DNA from: Ignavibacteriales bacterium
Lineage (GTDB): Bacteria > Bacteroidota > Ignavibacteria > Ignavibacteriales > Ignavibacteriaceae
Direction: 5' to 3'
NCBI GenBank assembly: GCA_012517155.1
Contig: JAAYVN010000093.1
Span: 1-45,431 of the forward strand
Length of the DNA: 45,431 nt
The position numbers and the translations under genes are program-made. The notes below the pieces were generated by a model. That model ran no database searches. It was not told the DNA's origin and saw only the letters and a list, made by a program, of their open reading frames with translations. Within the stretch, counting starts at the first letter, position 1; every line of letters starts with the position of its first letter. Positions 25,839 through 34,041 of the stretch are shown piece by piece.

Positions 25839-26453
25839 TTATTTTAAAAACAGGGAGATATCACCCGAACCTTCCCGGAGGATGACAGGTTCATCATTGC
25901 TTAAATCGACAACACTTGAGGGAGTACCTTTAAGGTGTCCAACAGAGAGCATCAAATCCACCTGAGTATTAAAAACGGATTTAATTTCTTCCGGATCAGT
26001 GAGGACATCACCCATGCGGTTTGTAACGCTAGTACTAATAATTGGATTTCCGATTTCCTTAACGAGGTTAAGGGTTATCTGATGATTTGGTACTCGAATG
26101 CCAACAGTATTACGCTTTGTCCAGAGTTTTTTAGGAACTTCTTTAGCGGCAGGGAGGACGAAGGTATAGGCACCCGGGAGGAGGTGTTTCATTGTCCTGT
26201 AGGCATAGTCGGAGACACGTGCGTATTTGGAAATGTCCTTTAAATCGCTGCAAACGAAGCTAAGCAACTTAGAGTAAGCATCGTGTTTTATTGACATTAG
26301 TCTTTCGAGTGCATCCTTATTAAAGATATCACAACCAAGACCATAAACAGTATCGGTGGGATAAATAATTATTCCACCCTCTTTAATTACTTCAACAGCT
26401 TTATTGATGAAGCGTTGCTGAGGAGTTACCGGATGTAGTTCATAAAATTCCAT
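25839..26453 (-). CDS. YciO/TsaC-family threonylcarbamoyl-AMP synthase-like protein
   Basis: YrdC/Sua5 superfamily protein of 204 residues. 'GGIIIYPTDTVYGLGCDIFN' is the nucleotide-binding start; 'RLMSIKHDAYSKLLSFVCSDL', 'LLPGAYTFVLPAAKEVPKKLW' and 'VGIRVPNHQITLNLV' match the YciO branch rather than TsaC proper. Family members bind ATP, threonine and bicarbonate for tRNA t6A formation, whereas YciO's own role is less certain. If no other Sua5/TsaC gene exists in the genome this one would have to do the essential job. It is first of three co-oriented genes with the amidohydrolase and rdgB. Confidence 0.87.
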   Translation of the reverse strand: MEFYELHPVTPQQRFINKAVEVIKEGGIIIYPTDTVYGLGCDIFNKDALERLMSIKHDAYSKLLSFVCSDLKDISKYARVSDYAYRTMKHLLPGAYTFVLPAAKEVPKKLWTKRNTVGIRVPNHQITLNLVKEIGNPIISTSVTNRMGDVLTDPEEIKSVFNTQVDLMLSVGHLKGTPSSVVDLSNDEPVILREGSGDISLFLK

Positions 26454-26623
26454 TTTCGTTCCTTTCTAAGAAATGGGGAGCAAGAAACCCGTGTTAAATT
26501 TCATTCAGTTATTAATGTAGTTATCTGAAAATCGTATAAGGTAACGGAGTTCTAAAAATACAAATTTTTGAATCCGTAAGTTAAAATGATAATAATAAAA
26601 GTCAAGTAAAATTTCAATACGGA

Positions 26624-27679
26624 TCAATTTTTTATTTGAAGTTTTGAGTAAACAAATTCAGGGGAGAGTTCTTTTATGCATTTATATTTAATATCCGACC
26701 TTCCGCATTGCAGAGGAGCGGGGGAATAAATAAAGCAAGGGGAACAAGTCAGATCAAGCGAAATAACTTCATACGCAGTTTTCCAAGGATGGATGTAGTT
26801 TTTGTTCGTGGGACCAATAATCGCATAAGTTTTGACTGACTGGGAAGCAGCAACATGCATCAGGCTTGAATCATTAGTAACGAAGAGAGAGCATTTTTTT
26901 ATAATTGCGGCAGTTTGAGCCAAGTTATTAGTATTAACGGAGATAATATCCTTTTTATCTGTGAGGTTGACAATCTGATTTTTAAGTTCAGTTTCCTCCG
27001 GTCCTCCGAAGACCAGAACTTTAGCCCGATTTTTTTCGATTAGCAATTTAGCCAAAGCGGCGAATTTGTCAGGTTCCCATCGACGCATGATATGGTTTTT
27101 TAGCGTTGAACAACCGGGATGAAAACCAACTATAAGTTCATTATCACTAATTTGGTGTTCCAGGAAGAAACGATTAGAATAATCGATGTCCTGATCCAAC
27201 AGATTGAAGACCAGAGGGAACTCTGTATCAGAAGTAATGTTAAACATTTTGCTTATCAGGGCAACATTTTCCTGAACGTTATGCAGGGAGTCATTTTCCA
27301 AAATCCGCAAGTTATTAAGAAAGCCTAATCCGGACAGATCGCTTCTAAGATATTTTACACCTCCTCGAGATCCGGCACCGATTAAAAACTGAATCAGGTT
27401 ATATTCTTTTCTGTTTGAGGGGTAAACATTTATTGAATGAGTGTATTTTTTCCGAAGACTAAGGACAAATTTCAGGGAGGAAAGTTTGGATGCATTTAAG
27501 AAATCAAAATAGTAGATTTGGTTAAAAAAGCCAGTACGATTATAAATATCCTGAACACCCTTGTACATAACGAGGGCATCAATTTCGAGCGTGCTATTTT
27601 GTTTTTTCAGTAAAGTAAGGGGGGGGGTAAACATAAGAGCATCGCCAATTCCTGAAAGTGCAATAACCAATAGTTTCAT
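26624..27679 (-). CDS. GT9 heptosyltransferase-like glycosyltransferase
   Basis: GT-B-fold enzyme of the ADP-heptose:LPS heptosyltransferase family, 351 residues, cytoplasmic face of the inner membrane. 'LVIALSGIGDALMFTPPL' is the N-terminal acceptor-domain motif, 'VGFHPGCSTLKNHIMRRWEPDKFAALAKLL' and 'FVTNDSSLMHVAA' form the donor site, and 'LTCSPCFI...LQCGRS' is the usual cysteine-bearing tail. The conserved T-P-P-L is encoded by a C9 homopolymer (plus strand G9 at 27619-27627), only about 50 nt inside the gene, a possible slippage site. A terminator hairpin stands immediately upstream. Confidence 0.9.
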   Translation of the reverse strand: MKLLVIALSGIGDALMFTPPLTLLKKQNSTLEIDALVMYKGVQDIYNRTGFFNQIYYFDFLNASKLSSLKFVLSLRKKYTHSINVYPSNRKEYNLIQFLIGAGSRGGVKYLRSDLSGLGFLNNLRILENDSLHNVQENVALISKMFNITSDTEFPLVFNLLDQDIDYSNRFFLEHQISDNELIVGFHPGCSTLKNHIMRRWEPDKFAALAKLLIEKNRAKVLVFGGPEETELKNQIVNLTDKKDIISVNTNNLAQTAAIIKKCSLFVTNDSSLMHVAASQSVKTYAIIGPTNKNYIHPWKTAYEVISLDLTCSPCFIYSPAPLQCGRSDIKYKCIKELSPEFVYSKLQIKN

Positions 27680-27696
27680 AGCTGATCGGGTAATTA

Positions 27697-27749
27697 TAAT
27701 AAAGAAAAAGCTGTCCGAAAGTTAAGAGTATAGAAATTCCGGACAGCTT
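27697..27749 (-). terminator. Terminator after the DUF2723 gene
   Basis: On the minus strand, AAGCTGTCCG and CGGACAGCTT (arms 27749-27740 and 27717-27708) form a 10-bp stem with a 22-nt loop followed by TTTCTTTATT. It lies between the DUF2723 stop (27766) and the GT9 start (27679). A TATAAT sequence (27698-27693) in its tail could be a promoter -10 for the GT9 gene with an extremely short leader. Confidence 0.8.
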
Positions 27750-27765
27750 AAAGATTATGTGTTTA

Positions 27766-30732
27766 TTATTTTATAGTACCGGTATCTGAATTTTGAGGAA
27801 CGTTTGTACTATTCTTCATAGCGTTCAATTTATCTATCTGATCCTGCAAAGAAGGATCATTTGGGTAAATCAGCTGCAATTTCTTTAATAGTTTGATGGA
27901 ATTATCATAGTCATTCTGTTTCTGATATATTTCCATCAAGATTCTGTAGGGATTATAATAAGAAGATGCATCAGATGGATTATCCTCAATTGCTTTAAGA
28001 GCTTCTTTCTCGACTTCTTTAGCGATTTCAGTATATTGTTTAATACCTCCCGCACTATAATAAATATTTCCTATATCAAACATGTAACGATAATCAACAG
28101 GCATAATAGAACGTGGCATCTTCTTTTCCATAAGGTCTAATACTTCAACTGCCTTATCCTTTTGATTTCCATTGCCGATATAGTAGAGTGCGAGGCGGAT
28201 AAAGGAGTTGCGATAGTTTTGAGTAAGTCTTTCATGATTTTCATCAAAGAAGATTGATTTATCATTAAGGCCTCTAAATTTAAACCCCGGTCTATAATCC
28301 ATTGAAAAATCATCAGGTTCATCAAAAAGCTGTTTACGCAAAACAGGCTCGTTGACAAATTCACTACCTGTTCTTTTTTCGGGAACAAGTTTAAGAGCCA
28401 TACCTTCCATTTTAAGGTAATCGCTTAATCCGATTTTACTATCTTCGGAACAAGTTACAGCGAAATAAACGGGTCTTTCCCACTTATTAGCTTCAATAAT
28501 CTCTTTAACCATAATATCCTGGACGCGGATTATTTTATAATTACCATAAGTGGTAGTATTATTCATAAACCAAGAGATTTTCCCAGCATTTAGTGAAGCT
28601 GAGTCTGAAACACCGTATTCTTTGTAAGCATCAGGAGGAACCGGAACATTTATCATTTGTGGTTCCCATTGAGAAGGACCAAGTCTCTCGAGTTCGACAT
28701 CAGAAAATCTTATAGCGACTTTCTTAGCCCCATATGGCTCGAGATTTTTAAGTTGTTTAATATACCAGGGAGTGTTCAGCAAACTAAGGTTAGCAATTCG
28801 AACATCTCTTCTAACACCTTCAACATCCTGGAGGTACCAGAGAGGGAAAGTATCGTTATCTCCGTTGGTGAAAAGTATTGAATTAGGAGCACAGCTTTGA
28901 AGCAGATTATAAGAGTAATCCCAAGGCACCCAATTTTGTGAGCGATCATGAGTATGGTAATTTGCCTGAAGCATTCTTACCGGAACAAATACAATTCCGA
29001 GGAGAAGAATTACCGGGACAGCGATACGAGTGATACCACCTTCTCCGAACTTATCCATAACAATATCAACAAAGCCTCGAACACCGATAGCAATCCATAT
29101 GGAATAAACAAAGAAGGCCCCTGCATAGAAGTAGTCGCGTTCCCTAGGTTGAGGTTGCTGCTGGTTTTGATAGAAAGCAGTAAGGTAACCCATAAAGACG
29201 AACAGAACCATAAAGATGCTTGCCATTTTCCAATCTTTTCTGAAGTGGAAATAAATTCCAAGCAGACCCAGTAAGAAAGGTATTCCGTATAAAGAGTCTT
29301 TAGCCTCCCCAGCAAATCGGACATTAAATATCTTACCTAATGCATTCCCGAGAGCATTGAATGGATAAATATTAGCACCGGCATCCTGAATCCAAGATTC
29401 CCTTCCTGCATAATTCCATAATAAATAGCGAGTCATCATATGATTCATCTGATATTTCCACCAGAATTCAAGGTCGGTGGAATAATTATCATAAACTACC
29501 CTTTGATGAGACTCACTTGCGAATCTTCGTTTGAAAGTTGGGAAATCGCCATATTGTTCACGATTCAAGTAGGAGACAAGTTCAGTAAAGTCATCCGGTT
29601 GATTTTCATTCATAGGAAGGTCATGGTTAGCGCGGATAATTACCTGAGTATAAGTAGTGAAGCCAAGTAAAATGAATATTGCGGAGAGAAAAATCAGGTT
29701 CAAGGTTGGTTTATTCTTTTTAACCGAGTAATAAACTGCATAACCAAGTATTCCAAAAATTACAATAAGAGTAACCAATTCGACAGTAAGACTATTACCG
29801 GCAATACTTTCCATTAATCCAGGAACGAGTTTAACAACTCCGGGGTAAGTAGCGAATAATGCAACGCCTCCGACAATCATAGCCAGGTAGATAGAGTTAC
29901 GGGATAAGAGAGTTTTCCACATGGTGCCAATCACGATGGCGCTAAGTCCAGCAATAATTAATTTAAATCTACTGTCGAAAGATTGATATTCTTCAGGACT
30001 GGGAGGATTGGAGGATTTCTGACCACCCCAGAGAACGAAAGCTATAAGTAAAATAACTGCAGCGTGGATAAGAAGTATATAGCCTGTTTTTTTGAGAGTT
30101 TTCTCATCATCTACATATTTTTTAAACAATATAATCATTACTACCGAAATAATTGCCAGAACACTCATCAGATGTACACCTGTGGAGAGTCCAATCAGAT
30201 AAGCAATCAGCAGTATATATTTTTCATTGTCCTTACTATCAGCTCTTTCCTGCCATCTCATCATGAGATAAGTAATGGCGGCGAAGAGAAAAGTACTAGC
30301 TGCATAAACCTCAGCTTCAACAGCGCTAAACCAAAATGTATCGCTAAAAGAAAGGGACAAAGCGCCAATAGCAGCAGAAATGTATGTAGCCAAGGCATCC
30401 AACAGATTTTTTGGTGTTTTACCTCGATAGTTTTCAATTAGCTTGACTGCGATTAAATAGAGGAAGAAAACAGACAAAGCACTCGAAAGAACGGAGATAT
30501 AATTGAACCGAAGAGCAATATTTTCAGTAAAAGGAATCATTGAAAAGAGTCTTCCTATCAAAAGAAAGAAGGGTGCTCCCGGAGGGTGTGGAACCTGGAG
30601 ATAATATCCGGCGGCAATGAACTCACCGCAATCCCAGAAAGAAACAGAAGGTTGAACGGTGAGGTGTAATACCCCGAAAGAAATCAAGAAAACTAATAAT
30701 CCGATAATTTTGTAGATGGTTCTGAAGTTCAT
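27766..30732 (-). CDS. DUF2723 GT-C-type membrane glycosyltransferase with TPR-like tail
   Basis: Large inner-membrane protein of 988 residues. The N-terminal DUF2723 region has 'VSFWDCGEFIAAGYYLQVPHPPGAPFF', where Asp and Glu sit in the first periplasmic loop as in dolichyl/polyprenyl-phosphate sugar transferases. About a dozen hydrophobic helices follow to roughly residue 620, then a soluble domain of about 350 residues ending in helical repeats ('NDYDNSIKLLKKLQLIYPNDPSL') that look like TPRs. The human relative TMEM260 has the same layout and is a protein O-mannosyltransferase; bacterial members are mostly uncharacterised. Protein O-glycosylation of secreted proteins is therefore a reasonable inference. 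GAGGA lies 7 nt before the ATG. A terminator follows. Confidence 0.9.
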   Translation of the reverse strand: MNFRTIYKIIGLLVFLISFGVLHLTVQPSVSFWDCGEFIAAGYYLQVPHPPGAPFFLLIGRLFSMIPFTENIALRFNYISVLSSALSVFFLYLIAVKLIENYRGKTPKNLLDALATYISAAIGALSLSFSDTFWFSAVEAEVYAASTFLFAAITYLMMRWQERADSKDNEKYILLIAYLIGLSTGVHLMSVLAIISVVMIILFKKYVDDEKTLKKTGYILLIHAAVILLIAFVLWGGQKSSNPPSPEEYQSFDSRFKLIIAGLSAIVIGTMWKTLLSRNSIYLAMIVGGVALFATYPGVVKLVPGLMESIAGNSLTVELVTLIVIFGILGYAVYYSVKKNKPTLNLIFLSAIFILLGFTTYTQVIIRANHDLPMNENQPDDFTELVSYLNREQYGDFPTFKRRFASESHQRVVYDNYSTDLEFWWKYQMNHMMTRYLLWNYAGRESWIQDAGANIYPFNALGNALGKIFNVRFAGEAKDSLYGIPFLLGLLGIYFHFRKDWKMASIFMVLFVFMGYLTAFYQNQQQPQPRERDYFYAGAFFVYSIWIAIGVRGFVDIVMDKFGEGGITRIAVPVILLLGIVFVPVRMLQANYHTHDRSQNWVPWDYSYNLLQSCAPNSILFTNGDNDTFPLWYLQDVEGVRRDVRIANLSLLNTPWYIKQLKNLEPYGAKKVAIRFSDVELERLGPSQWEPQMINVPVPPDAYKEYGVSDSASLNAGKISWFMNNTTTYGNYKIIRVQDIMVKEIIEANKWERPVYFAVTCSEDSKIGLSDYLKMEGMALKLVPEKRTGSEFVNEPVLRKQLFDEPDDFSMDYRPGFKFRGLNDKSIFFDENHERLTQNYRNSFIRLALYYIGNGNQKDKAVEVLDLMEKKMPRSIMPVDYRYMFDIGNIYYSAGGIKQYTEIAKEVEKEALKAIEDNPSDASSYYNPYRILMEIYQKQNDYDNSIKLLKKLQLIYPNDPSLQDQIDKLNAMKNSTNVPQNSDTGTIK

Positions 30733-30798
30733 CTTATCCTCGATTGTGATAAATTGCTATAACTACTCTATTTTAAGAGTAACAGTTTAATATCCATT

Positions 30799-31014
30799 TT
30801 ATTTTTTAAAGATATGATCAAAATTCTTTTTTTCTTTATTTAACGTGTATTTATCGTACATTGCTTTGAGTTTTGACATAGAGAGAGTATCAAAATCCTC
30901 TTCATCCTTATCTCGTTTAACGAACATTTTGAAATCGTATTGCTCAGCGGGAGTAAATTTCCACTCAAACTTTTTCAATTCCGTCAGATATTTTTTTTGC
31001 TCTCTAAAACCCAT
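30799..31014 (-). CDS. Small hypothetical protein, 71 aa
   Basis: Not recognised. It is a 71-residue charged protein without membrane segments, about half Lys, Glu, Asp and aromatic residues, predicted mostly helical ('DTLSMSKLKAMYDKYTLNKEKK'). A frame of this length with balanced composition, placed on the same strand just ahead of the DUF2723 gene, is plausibly real. A TATTTTTG (-10-like, 31050-31057) lies 36 nt upstream of the ATG. No function is proposed. The opposite strand carries a 60-codon open frame that is most likely its shadow. Confidence 0.6.
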   Translation of the reverse strand: MGFREQKKYLTELKKFEWKFTPAEQYDFKMFVKRDKDEEDFDTLSMSKLKAMYDKYTLNKEKKNFDHIFKK

Positions 31015-31127
31015 TTGCGTAAATTAAACTTTGAAAATTTTGAATCTTACAAAAATACGAAAAATATCTCGTAATTCGGTAAAATTATTATTGATTTAGA
31101 CTCTATAAACATGGAAAATGCACAAAA

Positions 31128-31781
31128 ATGAACGATTTTGGATTATGTAAAAAAGGATGCCCTATAGTTTCGGTAATACTCCCGACGTATAACAGATCCA
31201 CTTTAATTATGCGTGGGGTCGAGTCTGTTTTGAATCAAACTATATCGGATTTTGAATTAATAATAGTGGATGATGGGAGTTCTGATAATACATTTGAGCT
31301 TTTAAATAATCTAATCTTGAGTGATGAGAGGGTGAAGTACATTAAACACAAGAATAAAAAGTTACCTTTATCATTAAATACAGGATTGAAACTAGCAACC
31401 GGAGATTATATAACTTTTTTAGGGAGTGATGATGAGTATCTCTCAAAACATATGGAAATAAGACTGGAATATATGAAAGCCAATCCTGAGGTTGATCTTA
31501 TATACGGGGGTGTAAAAATTATCGGGAATGAATATGTAAAAGATGTAAACAATCCTAAGGAGTTAATACATTTAAGCGAATGTGTAATAGGGGGAAGCTT
31601 TTTTGGGAAAAGAGAAGTATTTCAAAGTGTGGAAGGATTCAGAGATATTTCTTACGGCGAGGATTATGATTTGGCAGAAAGAGCAAGAATTCGATATAAC
31701 GTAAAAAAAGTAGATTTTGAGGAAACTTACATTTATTACCGGGATACACCGGACAGCATATGCAACAATATTCAGTTATGA
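31128..31781 (+). CDS. Family 2 glycosyltransferase, short GT-A domain
   Basis: A 217-residue enzyme that is little more than the GT-A catalytic core. 'VSVILPTYNRSTLIMRGVESVL' and 'VDDGSSDNTFELL' open the fold, 'FLGSDDEY' is the DxD equivalent, and 'GEDYDLAERARIRY' the acceptor region. It lacks the hydrophobic C-terminal part of the GT2 genes at 8-14 kb. It overlaps the pseudouridine synthase start by an ATGA, so the two are coupled although their functions do not obviously meet. Donor and acceptor unknown. Confidence 0.85.
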   Translation: MNDFGLCKKGCPIVSVILPTYNRSTLIMRGVESVLNQTISDFELIIVDDGSSDNTFELLNNLILSDERVKYIKHKNKKLPLSLNTGLKLATGDYITFLGSDDEYLSKHMEIRLEYMKANPEVDLIYGGVKIIGNEYVKDVNNPKELIHLSECVIGGSFFGKREVFQSVEGFRDISYGEDYDLAERARIRYNVKKVDFEETYIYYRDTPDSICNNIQL

Positions 31782-32374
31782 TACAAGAAAAGAAATATTA
31801 CATAATACACAAACCATGCAATGTACTTTCTCAGTTTACAGATAAATTCGGCAGAAAGACAATAAGTGATTTATTTGATTTTCCAAAGGAGGTTTATCCT
31901 ATAGGGAGACTCGATTATGACAGCGAGGGATTGTTACTGTTAAGTGATGATAAAAAAATGGTTGATTTAATTTTGAATCCTAAATTCAAGCATGAAAAAG
32001 AATATCTTGTTCAGGTTGAAGGAAGGATTACTGAAAAAGCAGCGAGAGATATTTCAGAGGGGGTTTTAATTGAGGGGAAGAAAACTTTACCGGCAAAAGT
32101 TAAGATTCAGGAAAGTGGATTCAGTTATCCAGAAAGAAATCCTCCAATCCGGGAAAGGAAATCGATACCAACAAGCTGGATAAAAGTGATTATAACGGAA
32201 GGGAGAAACCGACAAGTAAGAAAAATGACGGCAGCAGTGGGTTTCCCCACATTACGATTAATCCGAATCAGGATTGCAAATATTGAGATAAAGGAACTAA
32301 AGCCAGGCGAGGTAAGGGAACTATCCTGCGCTGAAATATCTGTATTAAAAGAACTTTTGAACTTTAAAGAGTAA
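31778..32374 (+). CDS. Pseudouridine synthase, RsuA/RluE family
   Basis: RNA-modifying enzyme of about 198 residues without an S4 domain, which fits the RluE branch (23S rRNA). 'YYIIHKPCNVLSQFTDK' opens the catalytic domain, the nucleophile Asp lies in 'YPIGRLDYDSEGLLLL', and 'VIITEGRNRQVRKMTAAVGFPTLRLIRIRI' is the RsuA-family C-terminal signature. I prefer ATG 31778, which overlaps the upstream stop as ATGA, over ATG 31760. The target base cannot be told from the sequence. Confidence 0.92.
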   Translation: MIQEKKYYIIHKPCNVLSQFTDKFGRKTISDLFDFPKEVYPIGRLDYDSEGLLLLSDDKKMVDLILNPKFKHEKEYLVQVEGRITEKAARDISEGVLIEGKKTLPAKVKIQESGFSYPERNPPIRERKSIPTSWIKVIITEGRNRQVRKMTAAVGFPTLRLIRIRIANIEIKELKPGEVRELSCAEISVLKELLNFKE

Positions 32375-32418
32375 AATCCGATATTTACTAATAAGTTTAA
32401 TAATTTTATGAGGTAAGA

Positions 32419-33918
32419 ATGTATAGAGAGTCGAGAAAATCGTTTTTATATATCGGTCTCTGTGTTATTATAATTGGATTGACACAATATGGATGCAGCC
32501 AATTTGGTCAAGAGGGGGAAGTAATAACCGAGGATTGTCCCGATAATGTAAACAGTGAATTATTAATTACCGGTACAGAAAAGTTCGAGTCAAAAACCAG
32601 TCAGGGACTATCACTTCAAATAACCCGAATTGAGAAAAGTGAGCTAGGTGACGATTCGCTAAAAATAAAAGTATTTGGACATGTTGTTGATAACAACGGG
32701 AAATTACTAACGGGACTTAATGAACAAGCTTATAAAAAGTACTGGTGCAAAGTGACAGACAGTTCCGTAGCCAAATCAGATAACGTTAAGCGTTTCAGAG
32801 TAAATGAATTTCTTGACAGAGACCGCACACCGATGGGAATAGTGCTTGTGCTAGATCACAGTGGTTCAATGGGACAGTACAGGGCTAGAAAAATGCAGGA
32901 AGCGGTAACGAGATTTATCAAAAAGTATAAAGCCCCGGATGACAGAGTTGCCATAGTGAAATTTGATAATAATATCAAATCACTGAGTATTCCCGATCCA
33001 AGAAACAGCAATGAATGGAACAAGTTTGCCGAGGATTTTGAAGTCGGATTAGTTGATTTCGGAGGAATGACGGCACTAAAGGACGGGATCGGAAAAGGAT
33101 TGGAACTTCTTGCGAATCCAGAGTTTTCCAATTTAAAAAGGAAACACATTTTAGCAATAACTGATGGATTTGAAAATTCCTCTGTAAGTTATGAAACGAA
33201 AAATCTGGTTGAGACGGCAAATAAAAACAATGTCAATATAAGTACTATAGCATTTGGTGATTATGTGGATAAGATTTTACTTGCAGACAGTATAGCAGCA
33301 AGTACATACGGAAGTTATCATTACATTTGCAGCACTAATGACTTTGATTTTCTTTTTGAAGATATATACCTGAGACTTACGAATTATTATTCGATTGAGT
33401 ATGCAACCCCAATTTACTATGGTTTACATGCGGTAAATATAGATCTTTGTCTGACAGATCAAACTCTTCAGGCAACTAATTACTATTACGTTGAACCACC
33501 CAAGATTGATGATAAAATAAGAATCCGAAACATTTATTTCGATTTTGATAAGGCAACAATAAAAATGGATTCATCAAAGGATGCAATAAACAGGATATAT
33601 TATTTAATGAAAACCTATCCTGAGCTGGATATTGAGATTCAAGGACATACGGATTCTTCAGGGACCGATAAATATAATGATGATTTGTCGTTAAGAAGAG
33701 CAAATGCAGTCCGGACGGCCTTAGTTAAACTCGGAATTAAAGAAGAAAGGATGAAGACGGAGGGTAAAGGGAGAAGATATCCCGTTGTTGCCGAGTACAA
33801 ACTTGAGGAAAACCGTGCTATGAACAGGAGGGTTGAGTTTATAATTAAAGATTCTATACCTGAGTTAAAGAAACGTTCCATACCGGCATTTTTGACTCCA
33901 ACACAGTCTTCAAGATAG
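32419..33918 (+). CDS. VWA-OmpA fusion protein, probable lipoprotein
   Basis: A 499-residue envelope protein with an unusual domain pair. The N-terminus is a hydrophobic signal ending 'LTQYGCSQ' (Cys26), a weak lipobox. A von Willebrand factor A domain runs from about residue 138 to 320 with a complete MIDAS motif 'DHSGSMG' (Asp146) and 'DGFENSS'. The C-terminal OmpA-type peptidoglycan-binding domain runs from about 365 to 480 ('YFDFDKATIKMDSS', 'IEIQGHTDSSGTDKYN', 'ENRAMNRRVEFII'). It probably sits in the periplasm or outer membrane, anchored to the wall, with a metal-dependent binding surface. A ribosome site (GAGG) precedes the ATG, and a terminator follows. Confidence 0.9.
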   Translation: MYRESRKSFLYIGLCVIIIGLTQYGCSQFGQEGEVITEDCPDNVNSELLITGTEKFESKTSQGLSLQITRIEKSELGDDSLKIKVFGHVVDNNGKLLTGLNEQAYKKYWCKVTDSSVAKSDNVKRFRVNEFLDRDRTPMGIVLVLDHSGSMGQYRARKMQEAVTRFIKKYKAPDDRVAIVKFDNNIKSLSIPDPRNSNEWNKFAEDFEVGLVDFGGMTALKDGIGKGLELLANPEFSNLKRKHILAITDGFENSSVSYETKNLVETANKNNVNISTIAFGDYVDKILLADSIAASTYGSYHYICSTNDFDFLFEDIYLRLTNYYSIEYATPIYYGLHAVNIDLCLTDQTLQATNYYYVEPPKIDDKIRIRNIYFDFDKATIKMDSSKDAINRIYYLMKTYPELDIEIQGHTDSSGTDKYNDDLSLRRANAVRTALVKLGIKEERMKTEGKGRRYPVVAEYKLEENRAMNRRVEFIIKDSIPELKKRSIPAFLTPTQSSR

Positions 33919-33932
33919 CAGTTTTTTATGGA

Positions 33933-33959
33933 AGGCGGGGATCCCAAACCCCGCCTTTT
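33933..33959 (+). terminator. Terminator after VWA-OmpA gene
   Basis: AGGCGGGG (33933-33940) pairs with CCCCGCCT (33949-33956) around an 8-nt loop, followed by TTT. It lies 15 nt after the stop at 33918 and upstream of the chosen start of the next gene. Confidence 0.88.
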
Positions 33960-34041
33960 AAGTACAATCCTATTAGCAGCATTCCTCTCAAATTCTTATA
34001 TTTATTGCGTAAATTTTGTTTTTTTTGAAGTTAAAGGACGT

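Noticed and set aside
26572-26624. Inverted repeat ATCCGTA...TACGGAT as a terminator of the GT9 gene
   Set aside because: Only 7 bp, 47-nt loop, and no T-tract on the minus strand after it.
30765-30780. TACTCT/AGAGTA hairpin upstream of the DUF2723 gene
   Set aside because: Short AT-rich stem without T-tract; not distinguishable from background.
33928-34041. Upstream start for the YitT-family gene
   Set aside because: The extension would be translated through the terminator hairpin; ATG 34042 has a good ribosome site.
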